A stretch of DNA of 64,000 bases from Alphaproteobacteria bacterium (GCA_009928665.1 SACF01000003.1:1-64000); one strand, 5' to 3'; shown: positions 8,222 through 16,949, numbered from the stretch's first letter. Notes: a model not told the origin generated them from the letters alone. Translations and numbers: made by a program.

Positions 8222-8440
8222 TTACTTGATTTTTTGCAACGCTTTTTCGATTATTCTTTCAACTGTTTTTCCATCCACCTCCTGGTTTCGGATCTTCTTT
8301 TCATGAAATTCCTTCAGGATTTCCTCTTTTATCCAGTCAAATTCAAGTTTATGATCCAGACATATGGCTTCAATCAGGCTGATATCCTCTTTTCGGATGC
8401 CATAATGAAGAAATGTGGTGTCTAATCCCTTTTTTGCCAT
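8222..8440 (-). CDS. Small conserved-looking protein between Res and DndD-like genes
   Basis: 72 aa from the ATG at 8440, which lies 4 nt after the Res stop; a longer reading from 8536 would overlap Res and is not needed. The stop is 1 nt before the DndD-like start. The protein is highly charged and probably all-helical (LHYGIRKEDISLIEAICLDHKLEFDWIKEEIL...). The placement and size fit the small accessory proteins found in DNA-modification operons with DndD-like ATPases, possibly an adaptor between the methyltransferase/helicase and ATPase parts. No catalytic motif is visible. Existence as a gene is well supported by the perfect fit in the operon; function is unknown. Confidence 0.75.
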   Translation of the reverse strand: MAKKGLDTTFLHYGIRKEDISLIEAICLDHKLEFDWIKEEILKEFHEKKIRNQEVDGKTVERIIEKALQKIK

Positions 8441-8444
8441 AACG

Positions 8445-10748
8445 TTAATTGATATTTGTTTGTGCAGGATTATAAAAGTCCCAACCAGTATGATCTTTTG
8501 TGTTTTCAATTTTATTCCGGCAAAATTGCCAGACAAGTGTATTGTTGATTTCTTTACCGATGATCACTCCTCCAATCGTGGGTAATCCCTTTTTTGTTCT
8601 TTCATTAACATAATCAATCAATGCATTGTGCTTTAAGTGGGCATTGGCCGGATCGCTGCCTGATGATTTAGTATCAAAAAGACTGGTAGTTCCATTTTTC
8701 GAAAGTATTACGTAATCAACGTAAAACAAACTTTCTTTACCGGTATAATCTGTATACGGTATAGCAAAGTGTTCTTTGGCGCTTTCTCCATTCTTATACC
8801 ACCATTCGATGTGGGCTTTATTAGCATCCAGAAAATTGGCAAATACTGTTTCCGGTTTGGATGCTTTGTGATATTGGTAGAAGGGTTCCAGCACATGTGA
8901 AGGAATATCGATTTTCACGTACAATTCATTATAAATTCTTTCGGAGGGTACCTCCCAGGAGTATTTGACAAGTTCTTTCCTGGTGGTTTGGGCTTTTTCT
9001 TCCTGTATTTTTGTATATCGCTCCAATGCTTTGTTTATCAGCTCTATGAATAAAAGCTGATTTTGAGAATAGAGAATAATCTTGATTGATTCGAATTCGT
9101 TAAAACCCAGGTATTCCTCAAAAAACATTTTTAAGGCCATTTCCAAAACAGGCGTTGAGTCTACCGGTGCAAAGGAACCCACATTGCTACGACAAAACTG
9201 GCGGAAAAGTTGATTTAGTTCATCGGGAGTTTTAGCAAAACGGGCAGTATCTGTGACAATTTTTACCTCAATCTCACCTGTGAGCATTACATTTTCAGGA
9301 ATAACTATATCAATTGTGTTCACATTAACGTCTATCATTCTCTGGATGAGGATTTGCCGGTTTCGTTCGTGGATGCTTACATCTTCCAACGCTTTGCTGA
9401 CACCCCACACTTCCTCAGCTGTTTCGTACAACGTGATACGGAATTTAGAACCAAGACGATTTCGGAATAGTTTGTTGTTAATGTAGCTTGACAAAAGAGA
9501 AACAGGTTTATATGGTTCCCGGCGGATGGCTTTGTTCATGGTAATGTAGTTCATGTCGTCAGCCACTATCTGTATTTTGTCTTTACTGAGATTTGTGTAA
9601 ACATAACCTTGATTGAGTATTGCATCGGGATAATGCTTTTGTTCCGGCATACGAAGAATTCGACCGACGGTCTGAATAGTAAATACGGTGCTTTTTAGTT
9701 CACGGAATATCAGTAGCACAGCAGCTCGAGGGCAATCCCAACCAAGCGCAATGGCCTGCTTAAACAACAACACTTCCACCATGTTGTCTTGCTTTTCAAT
9801 GTCCTGTAAATTGTCTCTTTTTCCGCTGAGCCAAATAGCCAACCTATTGTTCTTGACGGAAATATCATGATAGACCTCAAGATATTGAATGACCATGTCA
9901 ATATATTTTTGGTCGTCCAAGGTGTTGTCTTCAGATGTGTCGTTGGGTAGTTGAATCAGAAGCAGGGGATTTATAGAGTTACTGAGCTTTTCATTGGCGG
10001 CAAACACGTCCCGGCGTTTCTGTAAGGAGATGTCGATTAACATCTGATCGAGGGTCTTCCCGCCTTCCTGCTCGAATGAATCCAAGGCCGGATTAAGGAC
10101 AATTCCTTCTTTGATCATTTCTTCCTTAATCACATCCTGACGCTCGATGACTGTTTTATAATCGGAATTTGAGGTTGGGGTAGCGGATACCCTGATCTCG
10201 ATTTTAGGATAGATGCGACCTAAAACTTCATTGGCACGTTTGGCAGTTCTGGGATTGGCAAACATGTGTTCCTCATCGATAATGGCGATGATTTCGAAAT
10301 CGTGAAGACGGGCAGCATTCACATACGAATAGAGCGTTTTATTCTGCTCGTTTTCGCGGACCATGAGGTTTTTTTCTTTATTGATGCTTTCCCAGTTTAC
10401 GAAAAGGACTTCGTTCGGTTTAATATGGCCGTCGGTGATATCCTCGAAAAAAACAGGCTTGATGGATCGCATTTCAGAAAAATACCCTTTGATGGCATTA
10501 TAACTTTGAATGTAAAGTTTGTTCGGAGCAATCCAGACATAGCAGACTTTGCGTTTTTCAAGATCAAGTTTATCGGGTAACTCTTCGGAAAGCCGGTTGA
10601 GAAACGCGGCCATCGTGATGGTTTTTCCGGCGCCGGTTGGAGCTTTAAATATAAGGTTTTGACGGAATCCTGGTCGTTTTAAAAGTTTATAGATGTTATA
10701 AACGAGGTTTTCGACGGCTTCTGACTGGTATCTTTTTAACGTGATCAT
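8445..10748 (-). CDS. res: Type III restriction Res subunit (helicase-nuclease)
   Basis: 767 aa, shorter than classical EcoP1I Res (about 970). SF2 helicase motifs: Walker A APTGAGKT at 36-43, motif II DEEH at 158-161 (DExH variant), motif III SAT at 188-190 and motif VI QTVGRILR at 359-366. The C-terminus has a PD-(D/E)xK-type nuclease core: D678 in YVDYV, then D692 and K694 in FDTKSS. In type III systems Res works only in complex with Mod, translocates or diffuses along DNA and cuts unmodified DNA. It starts 3 nt after the mod stop, as expected for a mod-res pair. All key residues look intact, so it is probably active. Confidence 0.92.
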   Translation of the reverse strand: MITLKRYQSEAVENLVYNIYKLLKRPGFRQNLIFKAPTGAGKTITMAAFLNRLSEELPDKLDLEKRKVCYVWIAPNKLYIQSYNAIKGYFSEMRSIKPVFFEDITDGHIKPNEVLFVNWESINKEKNLMVRENEQNKTLYSYVNAARLHDFEIIAIIDEEHMFANPRTAKRANEVLGRIYPKIEIRVSATPTSNSDYKTVIERQDVIKEEMIKEGIVLNPALDSFEQEGGKTLDQMLIDISLQKRRDVFAANEKLSNSINPLLLIQLPNDTSEDNTLDDQKYIDMVIQYLEVYHDISVKNNRLAIWLSGKRDNLQDIEKQDNMVEVLLFKQAIALGWDCPRAAVLLIFRELKSTVFTIQTVGRILRMPEQKHYPDAILNQGYVYTNLSKDKIQIVADDMNYITMNKAIRREPYKPVSLLSSYINNKLFRNRLGSKFRITLYETAEEVWGVSKALEDVSIHERNRQILIQRMIDVNVNTIDIVIPENVMLTGEIEVKIVTDTARFAKTPDELNQLFRQFCRSNVGSFAPVDSTPVLEMALKMFFEEYLGFNEFESIKIILYSQNQLLFIELINKALERYTKIQEEKAQTTRKELVKYSWEVPSERIYNELYVKIDIPSHVLEPFYQYHKASKPETVFANFLDANKAHIEWWYKNGESAKEHFAIPYTDYTGKESLFYVDYVILSKNGTTSLFDTKSSGSDPANAHLKHNALIDYVNERTKKGLPTIGGVIIGKEINNTLVWQFCRNKIENTKDHTGWDFYNPAQTNIN

Positions 10749-10751
10749 ATT

Positions 10752-12608
10752 TCAGCCCTCCTGGTTAAAAAGATCATTTTCAACAAAAACTTGTGGCGAT
10801 TTGCTCGCTGACTCACCGTTAATATCCTCAAATTCAATAATTCGGGTTCGTTTTTGGGATGGTAGCACATTTTGATAAGCCTTGTAAATGGCATCTGGTA
10901 AGGCACATAGTGTAATATATGGCAAAACATCTTCAAATTCTTCCGTGTATGGATACTGCCCATTACTAAAGACATATACTTTTATCGGTAAAACTGGTTT
11001 CCTTTCATCAATAAGCTGTTTCAAAATTACTACTGCCTCTTCAACTACTTCGTCGTCATAAACGATACAGAGAAATTGCGAAATATCGTCGGAAAACAAT
11101 TTGATCCAGGATTGATTTTCTGAAATGAACTGTGACGTACAGTCAATGTAACAATTTTCTCTTAGGCTCAGTAGGTTGGTTGCGGATTTGGTTAATTCCC
11201 GCTTGTTTTTAAGGGATGGTTCGCGCGGAACAAAATCGCACTTGTAATAACGTAGGTTGTTGTTGGTAAGTCCAGGAACTGTTTCACCTTTTGAATTAGT
11301 ATACCCTTGGATAACTCGTTGGTTTCGGACATACGTAACATCCTCACATATGTTATTTTCATTATTGGTGGCTAAAATGCACTGTCTGATTCCACCATCT
11401 TGACTGTTTAGGGACATTGTTGCATGGAGAGTAGTGCCAGAGCCGGCAAAAATATCTAGAATTGTTGCATTTTTCAAACCTCCAATTTGAAGTATTCTGA
11501 TAATTAATTCAATGGGCTTCGGTGTGTCGAAAGGAGTTTCGTTAAAAATTTCCTTGAGTAAAGCGGTTGCGTCCCGTGTTGTACCAACTTCAGCACCAAA
11601 CCAAATAGACTCTGGCACCCTACCACCTTGATTATTCAAGTAGATTTTTCTAATAATTTTCGATTCACTTTTATTAAAAATTATTTCCCCAGACTCGATT
11701 TTTGAAATAAGTTTATTTTCTTCCCATCGCCAACCATTTGCCGGTGGTTCAATGGACTTGCCAGAAGGAGTTTTAATCGTATATCTTAAATTCTCCCTAA
11801 AATTTGGACTACGAACATCACCAGATCGCCAAGGACCATTTATATCATTATCTGGATTTGAATATGCTCTATTATTTGCCTCAACCCTTTGTACTTTATT
11901 TATTTGAAAATTTGATCCAGAATAAATCAAAGTATAATTATGATGCAATGAAATAGTTTTTGCGTCATTTTTCCCTTGAATACTATGCTGCCAAATAACA
12001 TCCCCGACAAATTGGGACTCCCCAAATATCTCATCACAAAGAAGTTTCAGCTGCGAATGTTCGTTATCATCAATTGATATGAATAAGACACCATGATCAC
12101 TCAACAATCGTTTAGCGATTTTGAGCCTTTTATTCATGAAGTTAAGCCATTTGCTATGGCGATAACTATCTTCACGATCAACAAAACAATCGTTATATTT
12201 AAAATCTTTATTACCTGTATTATACGGTGGATCAAAATACATTACATCAATTTTTCCTTCATGTGTAAACGTCAACGCTGTCAAAGCATGAAGGTTATCT
12301 CCTTCTATCAGGATGTGATTGGGAGGATTAGGCATTTCATTTGTTTCCTCGCCGTCGAAAAGGGTCCTCTCTTTCTTTTCAGGGGAGGGCAAATCTTTAG
12401 ATAAAATTCGTTTCTCCGCCACCTCCCGCAAAACAGGAAGGTTTTCCCGAAGCAGTTCTTCCACGACTTCCGTTTTATCTTCCCATACAAGACCGTATTT
12501 CTTTTTAGTATTGACGAGATTGATCAAATAGGCACGTTCGTCGTTAGTAATACCATTCAGTGAGTTCAATTTGTGGATTAGGTCGGATTTGTTCAATAGG
12601 TCGGACAT
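10752..12608 (-). CDS. mod: Type III DNA methyltransferase Mod subunit
   Basis: 618 aa. Beta-class N6-adenine/N4-cytosine methyltransferase with the catalytic DPPYNTG at 126-132 preceding the SAM-binding FAGSGT at 387-392. About 250 residues between them would hold the target-recognition region, as in type III Mod proteins. The N-terminal helical section (1-100) fits Mod dimerisation/Res contact. With Res directly downstream this should give sequence-specific methylation and restriction. The C-terminal about 150 residues after the SAM motif are not clearly assigned. No simple-sequence repeat is visible in the gene, so there is no sign of the phase variation seen in some type III mod genes. 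Confidence 0.92.
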   Translation of the reverse strand: MSDLLNKSDLIHKLNSLNGITNDERAYLINLVNTKKKYGLVWEDKTEVVEELLRENLPVLREVAEKRILSKDLPSPEKKERTLFDGEETNEMPNPPNHILIEGDNLHALTALTFTHEGKIDVMYFDPPYNTGNKDFKYNDCFVDREDSYRHSKWLNFMNKRLKIAKRLLSDHGVLFISIDDNEHSQLKLLCDEIFGESQFVGDVIWQHSIQGKNDAKTISLHHNYTLIYSGSNFQINKVQRVEANNRAYSNPDNDINGPWRSGDVRSPNFRENLRYTIKTPSGKSIEPPANGWRWEENKLISKIESGEIIFNKSESKIIRKIYLNNQGGRVPESIWFGAEVGTTRDATALLKEIFNETPFDTPKPIELIIRILQIGGLKNATILDIFAGSGTTLHATMSLNSQDGGIRQCILATNNENNICEDVTYVRNQRVIQGYTNSKGETVPGLTNNNLRYYKCDFVPREPSLKNKRELTKSATNLLSLRENCYIDCTSQFISENQSWIKLFSDDISQFLCIVYDDEVVEEAVVILKQLIDERKPVLPIKVYVFSNGQYPYTEEFEDVLPYITLCALPDAIYKAYQNVLPSQKRTRIIEFEDINGESASKSPQVFVENDLFNQEG

Positions 12609-12635
12609 AGGTTTTATGCTGGGATAAAAGGAAAA

Positions 12636-13205
12636 CTAATAACGTAAATGGTAAATTTTTGATTTTACAAATTCTTCAATGTCATTGAGACGAATACCAT
12701 AACTTTTCAATTTATTATAGCATGACCTAATTGCCTCATCAAGTCCTGCAGCAGCCTCGGCTGTCTTTTGTGGTATTCTATTAAATTCAAGTTCTTCTTG
12801 CGTATAGGTGCCATCGTTCAGATTGACCAGATCGATAAGTGTATAGTTCATTGGTAATTGAATGGTTCGCAATATACGGTCATCTGTGAAAAAGCAAGTT
12901 TCGGCATGGAAGGTAAAGTTTCCAAGTGCAGCTGAAGAGGGTGTAAATGTCATTTCGATCTGGTCTCTGCTTTCCAGATTTATAAGTTTTAAAAATGGCA
13001 TAAAGGGGAAGATGGCTTTTGCGGCACCAGATGCGGTACAGGGCAAAGAGAAAAGGGCGCCGGGAATGGCGAAAGTAACCTTGGTAGAGGTAACAGTTAA
13101 TTCACAGTTAGTTATGCCGGACTTTGTGCGATTTTTATTAAGAGCAGTTTTAAGGCATTTCAATGTTTGAATAACCTGTAAACGGTTGGCCGTGAATTTC
13201 ACCAT
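12636..13205 (-). CDS. Unknown first gene of the defence run, possibly clamp-like fold
   Basis: 189 aa. I do not recognise the family with certainty. The first about 130 residues alternate short beta strands and helices (FTANRLQVIQTLKCLKTALN, then CELTVTSTKVTFAIPG, then FPFMPFLKLI), a layout that recalls half of a DNA sliding clamp (DnaN/PCNA-type) domain. The C-terminal about 60 residues are helical. It lies 27 nt upstream of mod and is the first gene of the run. A near-consensus -7 box (TTAATTTG on the minus strand, 13242-13249) lies 37 nt upstream of its ATG. If clamp-like, it could tether the modification/restriction proteins to DNA; this is speculative. Confidence 0.55.
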   Translation of the reverse strand: MVKFTANRLQVIQTLKCLKTALNKNRTKSGITNCELTVTSTKVTFAIPGALFSLPCTASGAAKAIFPFMPFLKLINLESRDQIEMTFTPSSAALGNFTFHAETCFFTDDRILRTIQLPMNYTLIDLVNLNDGTYTQEELEFNRIPQKTAEAAAGLDEAIRSCYNKLKSYGIRLNDIEEFVKSKIYHLRY

Positions 13206-13553
13206 GCTGTGTTAATTTTACGGCAAGTTACTAAGTACTGACAAATTAACATCAATAATTCTTTGTATTTTCAGATATTATATTTCATATATCAATAAAT
13301 CAGATACATAAAGTGAAATTAAATGTGCGAAATGGTTTGGTGGGGGTTGATAATTCGATTTCCAATTTATGAGAGTGCAGAATAGAGCGAACTTACAAAA
13401 TGAAAAAACCAGACTTTCTTTATGGATTGAATTTTACTTTTAAAAAGTTTTCTCGGGAGCCTCATATTTTGCACTTTTTTCTGTAGTATCTCAGTTTGGT
13501 TTTTTTATTCTTGACCGACTAAGCATAATTTAGCATCTTTGTGAAAAAACAAT
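13206..13553. other. Divergent intergenic region between defence run and small basic protein
   Basis: About 350 bp, AT-rich, with no credible ORF. It should hold the minus-strand promoter of the defence run (weak -7 box at 13242-13249) and the plus-strand promoter of the 77-aa gene, for which TTGACC at 13511-13516 and CATCTTTG at 13534-13541 are the best -33/-7 candidates. I see no long repeat or terminator hairpin in it. Confidence 0.45.
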
Positions 13554-13787
13554 ATGGCAAAGGTAAAAAGACCTACGGACGTAAACCAAAGGGCTAAGGC
13601 TATTGTTGATTTGGCTACCGGAGAAACAACAAATGACATATACGGTGGTAAGAATCCGGCGGCAGTTGAATTGGGTCGGCTGGGAGGATTAAAAGGCGGC
13701 AAGGCAAGAGCTGAGAAGTTGAGCCCGGAAAGACGAAGGGAGATAGCTATAAAAGCGAACAAGAAAAGATGGGGAAGGAGTAAATAA
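13554..13787 (+). CDS. Small basic GG-repeat protein of unknown function
   Basis: 77 aa. The centre, ELGRLGGLKGGKARAEKL, followed by SPERRREIAIKANKKRWG, belongs to a widespread group of very small, lysine/arginine-rich bacterial proteins with a GGxKGGxARA core, often found as single genes on mobile DNA. The strongly positive charge suggests nucleic-acid binding. It is encoded on the opposite strand to the defence run and converges with the 61-aa gene that follows. No function is established that I know of. Confidence 0.7.
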   Translation: MAKVKRPTDVNQRAKAIVDLATGETTNDIYGGKNPAAVELGRLGGLKGGKARAEKLSPERRREIAIKANKKRWGRSK

Positions 13788-13797
13788 AGTACAAAAT

Positions 13798-13983
13798 CTA
13801 ATCAACTAAGAGTTTGTTCTCCTCAATAAAAATTTCCATTACGTCTTTTGCAACCTGCTTAGACCATTCTTTACTTTCCTTATCCTGTATGGCTAATTTC
13901 AACCGATAAAAATATTGTTCCTCAGACACCTTGTTAATAGGAGTATCTAAGGGGACATCGTACTCTTTTGAATCTGGTATCAT
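13798..13983 (-). CDS. Small acidic unknown protein downstream of the Ntn hydrolase
   Basis: 61 aa. The sequence is charged and helical in its second half (EEQYFYRLKLAIQDKESKEWSKQVAKDVMEIFIEENK), with no membrane or secretion signal. The start lies 27 nt after the stop of the proteasome-like gene, so the two are probably one transcription unit. It might be a partner or inhibitor of that enzyme; this is inferred from position only. Confidence 0.5.
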   Translation of the reverse strand: MIPDSKEYDVPLDTPINKVSEEQYFYRLKLAIQDKESKEWSKQVAKDVMEIFIEENKLLVD

Positions 13984-14010
13984 ATTGCTAATTTAAAATA
14001 TTTTTCTTAA

Positions 14011-14985
14011 TTAAAGATTGCCATTTATGGGAGATACAATACTATTACCACATAAGAAACTAAATCCATCTTTGTTTATTGTGGCTAAGCGTATAATACC
14101 GCCTACTACGGGAATATCTTCAGTGTAATTTTGAAAATCCATCTCGATTTTTAGACACAAATACGCTAAATCTACGGCTTGTTGTAGGCTTAATTCTTTC
14201 ATTCTTGGTAAGTTTGCGTCCTTCATTATTAATCTTCGTATTCCATCATCATTCATCAACTTAGTCATATATTCTTTGGTCATTTTATCTGGAGATATAT
14301 TAAAATCATCTCGAATCCTTCTTGCGATATATAATGTAACATAGGGGAGTGAGTTAATTGCACCCCACAATACCCCTTCAACTATCCTATTTTGACCATC
14401 GGAAATCACTGTTTCATATTCCGGGACTAAAGTTTTAGTTACAAATTCAAAGCCATTGTCACTCAGCTGTTTTTTAGACGCCTCATTAACCTTAATTTTA
14501 AAAATTTGCGTCTTCGATATTTTGTGATCAAAGTGGGTGATAATCAAATGCGTACTGTCAATCTCTGAGTGTGTGTCAAAATGTGATTTGACCTCAATTG
14601 TTAGGTGCGTACAAATCTCATCAACTTTATTTTCAAGAAGAGTTCTATCTAAACCACCCTTTTTATGGCCCGACTTTATCTTTTCAACTATATCAGATAT
14701 TCTTTTACCATTTATAAGTGCCGAACCAGCGGTCGTAATTGCAGTATATTTATCATATTGGATTAATTTATTTTCATAATTCTCTGTATGATGTCTTTGT
14801 GTGCTAAACAGATCATTAATTTCATCAACATTAAAGGGGAATGTTTCAGTTCCCGTAAGTTTAACTTTCTCAGTATAATATTTTGCAAGATCCCTTTGAG
14901 TTAATATAGGGCGAACCGAAGTTACAAGAGAGTCGGCAATAATTACCACTCCGTCTTTTGCCACAACAGATGCAATGAATGTCAT
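14011..14985 (-). CDS. Proteasome/HslV-like Ntn hydrolase
   Basis: 324 aa from the ATG at 14985 (an upstream TTG start would bury the nucleophile). After Met removal the protein would begin with Thr in TFIASVVAKDGVVIIADS. This matches the N-terminus of proteasome beta and HslV subunits, with the nucleophile Thr1, the conserved D17 of the ADS motif, and a lysine (K34 or K39) in the position region of the proteasomal K33. TTAGSALINGKRISDIVEKI matches the family's later AGsxxD helix. It is longer than HslV (about 175 aa), so there are insertions or a C-terminal extension. Such enzymes are threonine proteases, usually in rings. No ATPase partner (HslU, Mpa) is adjacent. A 61-aa protein follows. 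Confidence 0.7.
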   Translation of the reverse strand: MTFIASVVAKDGVVIIADSLVTSVRPILTQRDLAKYYTEKVKLTGTETFPFNVDEINDLFSTQRHHTENYENKLIQYDKYTAITTAGSALINGKRISDIVEKIKSGHKKGGLDRTLLENKVDEICTHLTIEVKSHFDTHSEIDSTHLIITHFDHKISKTQIFKIKVNEASKKQLSDNGFEFVTKTLVPEYETVISDGQNRIVEGVLWGAINSLPYVTLYIARRIRDDFNISPDKMTKEYMTKLMNDDGIRRLIMKDANLPRMKELSLQQAVDLAYLCLKIEMDFQNYTEDIPVVGGIIRLATINKDGFSFLCGNSIVSPINGNL

Positions 14986-15152
14986 GGATATAAATTTTTC
15001 TTGCAATATAAAGCAAAATAATAACATAATTAAAAAATTTACCTATTCAATTTTTTTAATTAAGCATTTAGGTACAAATATACATAATACATAGATCAAA
15101 ATCAAATTAATTTAAATCTAAATGATATTTATACATGACAAGTCAAGTATTT

Positions 15153-15160
15153 TATATTTG
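15153..15160 (+). promoter_or_regulatory. Promoter -7 box upstream of the IS1-type transposase
   Basis: TATATTTG is an exact TAnnTTTG match 20 nt before the transposase ATG at 15181. The remainder of 15028-15180 is AT-rich with no other feature that I can support. Confidence 0.4.
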
Positions 15161-15180
15161 CATTGTAAAACTTTGCAAAC

Positions 15181-15997
15181 ATGAACAGACTATCATTAGA
15201 CAAGCAGATTCAGATAGTTTCCCTGTTGGTTGAGGGTAATAGCCTAAGGGCAATAACCAGGATCACCGGGGCCTCGATCAATACCGTAACCAAGCTATTG
15301 GTTGATGTCGGGAAAGCCTGTGAGAAATACCACGATGAAAATGTTGTTGGCATTACCTCAAAAAGAGTGCAATGTGATGAAATTTGGAGTTTTGTCTATG
15401 TAAAAAAAATAGAACCTGCCGGAAGATAAGGTTGGGGATGATGTTTGGACTTGGGTTGGAACAGATGCAGACACGAAACTTGTTATTTCTTGGTCCCTTG
15501 GTGATAGAAGCAAAGAATCAGCCCATGTTCTTATGGATGATTTAATGTATAGGCTTAAAAACAGGGTTCAGTTAACAACAGACGGCCATTCGGCTTATTT
15601 GATGGCAGTTGATAACACTTTTGCAAATAACGTTGATTATGCTCAGTTATATAAGATTTACGGGAGCGATCCAAATAGGGAAAAGAGATATAGCCCTGCG
15701 GAGTACCTTGGAACAAAGAAAATCCATATTACCGGAGATACAGACCAAAAACACATTTCAACAAGTTATGTTGAAAGGCAAGATTTAACTATGAGAATGG
15801 GAATGAGAAGATTTACAAGGCTTACAAACGCCTTTTCAAAGAAACTTGAAAACCATTTTCACGCAATAGCCCTGCACTTCCTGTATTATAATTTTTGTAG
15901 GATTCATAAAACATTGCGGGTAACTCCCGCAATGGAAACGGGATTAACTAAGGATATTTGGGAGATTGAGGATATTGTGAAACTGTCAATGAAATAA
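15181..15997 (+). pseudogene. IS1-family transposase, disrupted
   Basis: Two ORF pieces in different frames make one transposase. 15181-15429 carries the HTH and the first catalytic region (CDEIWSFVY). The second frame, readable from about 15413 (NLPEDKVGDDVWTW) to 15997, carries the rest (TTDGHSAYL, ...YVERQDLTMRMGMRRFTRLT, ...FCRIHKTL). The join lies at an A8 tract, 15402-15409. Programmed slippage there cannot restore the protein, because the downstream frame has a TAG at 15410-15412 right after the A tract, whichever way the tract slips. This copy therefore looks dead. I could not find convincing terminal inverted repeats or target duplications. Confidence 0.8.
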
Positions 15998-16010
15998 ATT
16001 TTGTATTATT

Positions 16011-16034
16011 GTTTCATTCAATTGAGAATGAAAC
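16011..16034. repeat. 9-bp hairpin after the transposase
   Basis: GTTTCATTC at 16011-16019 pairs perfectly with GAATGAAAC at 16026-16034 around a 6-nt loop. It lies between the transposase stop (15997) and the next start (16044). No T-run follows on either strand, so an intrinsic terminator is not clear. It could be part of the IS end or an operator for the following gene. Confidence 0.5.
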
Positions 16035-16043
16035 AAACTGACC

Positions 16044-16949
16044 ATGAATGCCGAAGAAAAAACCACACCCAATCAGAATAATACCCAAAATCAAAAAGAG
16101 ACTACATTTTCTGCCACTATTCCAACTGTCGAGACCATAAACAAAAATGGGAATCCCCCAGGCCCAAAAAATGATCCACCCAATAATAGAAAAAATAAGT
16201 TCATTTATTGGATTTCGAGAAAAAAGAACCAAAGACATTTTGGATTCTGGTTGAATATTTTCACGCTCATTTCTTTTATCGTTTTTAGTTGGATTCAAAG
16301 TTGCAAGACCCAACGAAGTCTTGATATTGCAACACAGTCTATTAACTACACAAGGAAATCCGATTCTATAACAAGATTGTCCGATTCTTTTAATAGAATT
16401 TTTACACAACGAACAGCAGACACTTCTTATAGACTGGCTAAAACAGGGGTTGATCTTTCTAAACAATCTGTGGCCTTCACCAAACGATCCGATTCTGCTT
16501 CCGAAGAATTTAGAAAAATTGAATTGAGAGCATATTTGTCTATTAAAGAAATGATAATAAATGATTTTCTTAAAGACAAAACCCTCACAGGTTCTATAAT
16601 TATTGAGAATGTAGGAAAAACTCCTGCAAAAAAGGTTAGATTCATATGGGGTCCAAAATATAATAAGAATTTTCTTTATCATGCAGATTTTGAAAGAATT
16701 AAAAAATTTGACACTGCTTATGGTGTTGGCCTCCACTCTGGCGTTCCCCTGAATGTGGGGATAAAAATTGACGACACGACCCCACTCGATTCTCTTTCTA
16801 TCGTAAAGAAAAAAACCAAGTTTTATATTTTTGGAATTATTTTTTACGAAGACATTTTCGGGGAACGCCATGCTAATAAATTCGCAATGGTTTATGATCC
16901 TGTTGCAAAAAAGTTCTATTACGAAGATGTTAATGAACCAGAAAAGTAA
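16044..16949 (+). CDS. Single-pass membrane protein of unknown function
   Basis: 301 aa. An N-terminal Asn/Pro/Thr-rich cytosolic tail (1-60) is followed by one transmembrane helix (about 67-86) and then a Ser/Thr-rich helical stretch with repeated SD and RS motifs (90-155, likely coiled coil). A beta-rich C-terminal domain follows (RAYLSIKEM..., SIIIENVGKTPAKKVRF...). That last pattern is common in bacterial membrane proteins of unknown role and resembles an immunoglobulin-like fold. A slightly longer antisense frame exists, but its Cys/Phe-rich translation looks like a shadow. Island cargo next to a dead IS; no functional hint from neighbours. Confidence 0.65.
   Translation: MNAEEKTTPNQNNTQNQKETTFSATIPTVETINKNGNPPGPKNDPPNNRKNKFIYWISRKKNQRHFGFWLNIFTLISFIVFSWIQSCKTQRSLDIATQSINYTRKSDSITRLSDSFNRIFTQRTADTSYRLAKTGVDLSKQSVAFTKRSDSASEEFRKIELRAYLSIKEMIINDFLKDKTLTGSIIIENVGKTPAKKVRFIWGPKYNKNFLYHADFERIKKFDTAYGVGLHSGVPLNVGIKIDDTTPLDSLSIVKKKTKFYIFGIIFYEDIFGERHANKFAMVYDPVAKKFYYEDVNEPEK

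Noticed and set aside
4625..12608. Named defence systems: BREX, DISARM, Dnd, Druantia
   Set aside because: No PglX/PglZ/BrxC, no DrmAB, no DndB/C or cysteine desulfurase, and no DruE-type giant helicase are present; only single components are shared.
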